Shown here: positions 5,434 to 6,005 of the stretch, one piece after another
How the letters are laid out: the number at the start of each line of letters is the position of its first letter
Position numbering within the stretch: the stretch's first letter is position 1
Source: an uncultured Amaricoccus sp.
GTDB taxonomy: Bacteria > Pseudomonadota > Alphaproteobacteria > Rhodobacterales > Rhodobacteraceae
Length of the DNA: 6,005 bases
Direction of reading: 5' to 3'
NCBI RefSeq assembly: GCF_937858865.1
Contig: NZ_CALLYO010000085.1
Coordinates: 1 to 6,005 of the forward strand
Notes under the pieces: generated by a model
Database searches by the model: none
What the model was told of the DNA's origin: nothing
Seen by the model: the letters and a program-made list of their open reading frames with translations, nothing else
Translations under genes and position numbers: made by a program

Positions 5434-6005
5434 ATGCTGCTTTTCCGCTCGCTCGTCTTCGACGCGGTGCTCTACCTGCTGATGGGGGTCATGGGCATCC
5501 TCGGGGCGCCCCTCGCGCTCTGGTCGGTGGACGGAGCCTATGCGGTCTGCCGGGCCTATTGCGGGGCGGTCCTCTTCTGCCTCCGGGTGATCTGCGGGCT
5601 GAGGGTCGAGGTGCGGGGCGAGGTGCCGAAGGGGGAGGTTCTGGTCGGCTCGAAGCACCAGTCCTTCCTCGACATCCTCATCCTCTTCCGGGCGCTGCCG
5701 CGGGCGAAGTTCATCATGAAGAAGGAGCTGCGCTGGGCGCCGATCCTCGGGCTCTACGCGCTCCGCATCGGCTCGACGCCGGTCAACCGGGGGGACCGGT
5801 CGAAGGCGATGAAGGCGATGGTCGCCCATGCCGGCGAGGCGCGGGAGCCGCGGCAGCTGGTCATCTATCCGCAGGGGACGCGGGTGGCGCCGGGGGCGCG
5901 GCTGCCCTACAAGGTGGGGGCGGGGGTGCTCTACGAGCGGATGGGGGTGCCCTGCGTGCCGGCGGCGACCAATGCCGGGGTCTTCTGGGGGCGGCGGAGC
6001 CCCTA
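5434..6005 (+). CDS. plsC: PlsC-family 1-acyl-sn-glycerol-3-phosphate acyltransferase, N-terminal part
   Basis: The first 190 residues of a membrane-associated lysophosphatidate acyltransferase are visible; the gene runs off the window. This family acylates the sn-2 position of lysophosphatidic acid to make phosphatidic acid for phospholipid synthesis. Motif I is H75-QSFL-D80 (the HX4D catalytic pair), followed by FIMKKELRWAPILG. Motif II is around PVNRGDR (116-122), motif III is YPQGTR (145-150) and motif IV VPCVPAATN (172-180). A hydrophobic helix lies at about 8-30. Motif III has Gln where the textbook motif has Glu (EGTR), so substrate range cannot be assumed; the symbol marks the family, not a proven activity. 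ATG 5434 lies 2 bp after the ftsX stop, with GGAG at 5424-5427 inside ftsX as ribosome site, so it belongs to the ftsEX transcript. Confidence 0.9.
   Translation, partial: MLLFRSLVFDAVLYLLMGVMGILGAPLALWSVDGAYAVCRAYCGAVLFCLRVICGLRVEVRGEVPKGEVLVGSKHQSFLDILILFRALPRAKFIMKKELRWAPILGLYALRIGSTPVNRGDRSKAMKAMVAHAGEAREPRQLVIYPQGTRVAPGARLPYKVGAGVLYERMGVPCVPAATNAGVFWGRRSP

Noticed and set aside
1..6005. A previously undescribed system such as defence, CRISPR, retron or secretion cluster
   Set aside because: All substantial coding regions belong to conserved chromosomal families with a common alphaproteobacterial order; no repeat-spacer arrays, reverse transcriptase, nuclease or integrase signatures were seen.

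Overview
The window is very G+C-rich, with strong G/C bias at third codon positions. Its gene content and order are typical of an alphaproteobacterium of the Rhodobacteraceae/Paracoccaceae type: the end of lysA, a TIGR02302/DUF4175 membrane protein, a zinc-ribbon membrane protein on the opposite strand, then ftsE, ftsX and a plsC-type acyltransferase. I assign the group from protein sequence features and gene order only; I cannot name a genus. I see no mobile element, CRISPR array, RNA gene or defence system.

Layout. Positions 1-353 hold the C-terminal end of diaminopimelate decarboxylase (lysA), followed after 38 bp by a roughly 844-residue TIGR02302/DUF4175 protein (392-2926) with three N-terminal membrane segments and a long Gln/Gly-rich helical region. 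The 129-bp convergent gap (2927-3055) is much less G+C-rich in its second half and carries a perfect 12-bp inverted repeat. On the minus strand, 3056-3703 encodes a 215-residue protein with an N-terminal MJ0042-type zinc ribbon, a Pro/Ala linker and one membrane segment. The divergent gap 3704-3872 contains two plausible sigma-70-type promoters facing away from each other, with three tandem 11-bp repeats between their -35 boxes. Positions 3873-5431 encode ftsE and ftsX, overlapping by 4 bp. A PlsC-family acyltransferase begins 2 bp after ftsX and runs off the right edge.

How the genes fit together. ftsE-ftsX-plsC is a tight transcriptional unit joining the FtsEX divisome ABC complex, which controls peptidoglycan hydrolysis, to a phosphatidic-acid-forming enzyme. 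lysA makes lysine from meso-diaminopimelate, itself a peptidoglycan precursor. The region as a whole has a cell-envelope flavour. The two least understood proteins (TIGR02302 and the zinc-ribbon protein) are both membrane-anchored and sit between the lysA and ftsEX units.

Most of the window is ordinary conserved chromosome. The points worth a second look are the two intergenic sequence structures and some departures from consensus in the FtsE and PlsC motifs.
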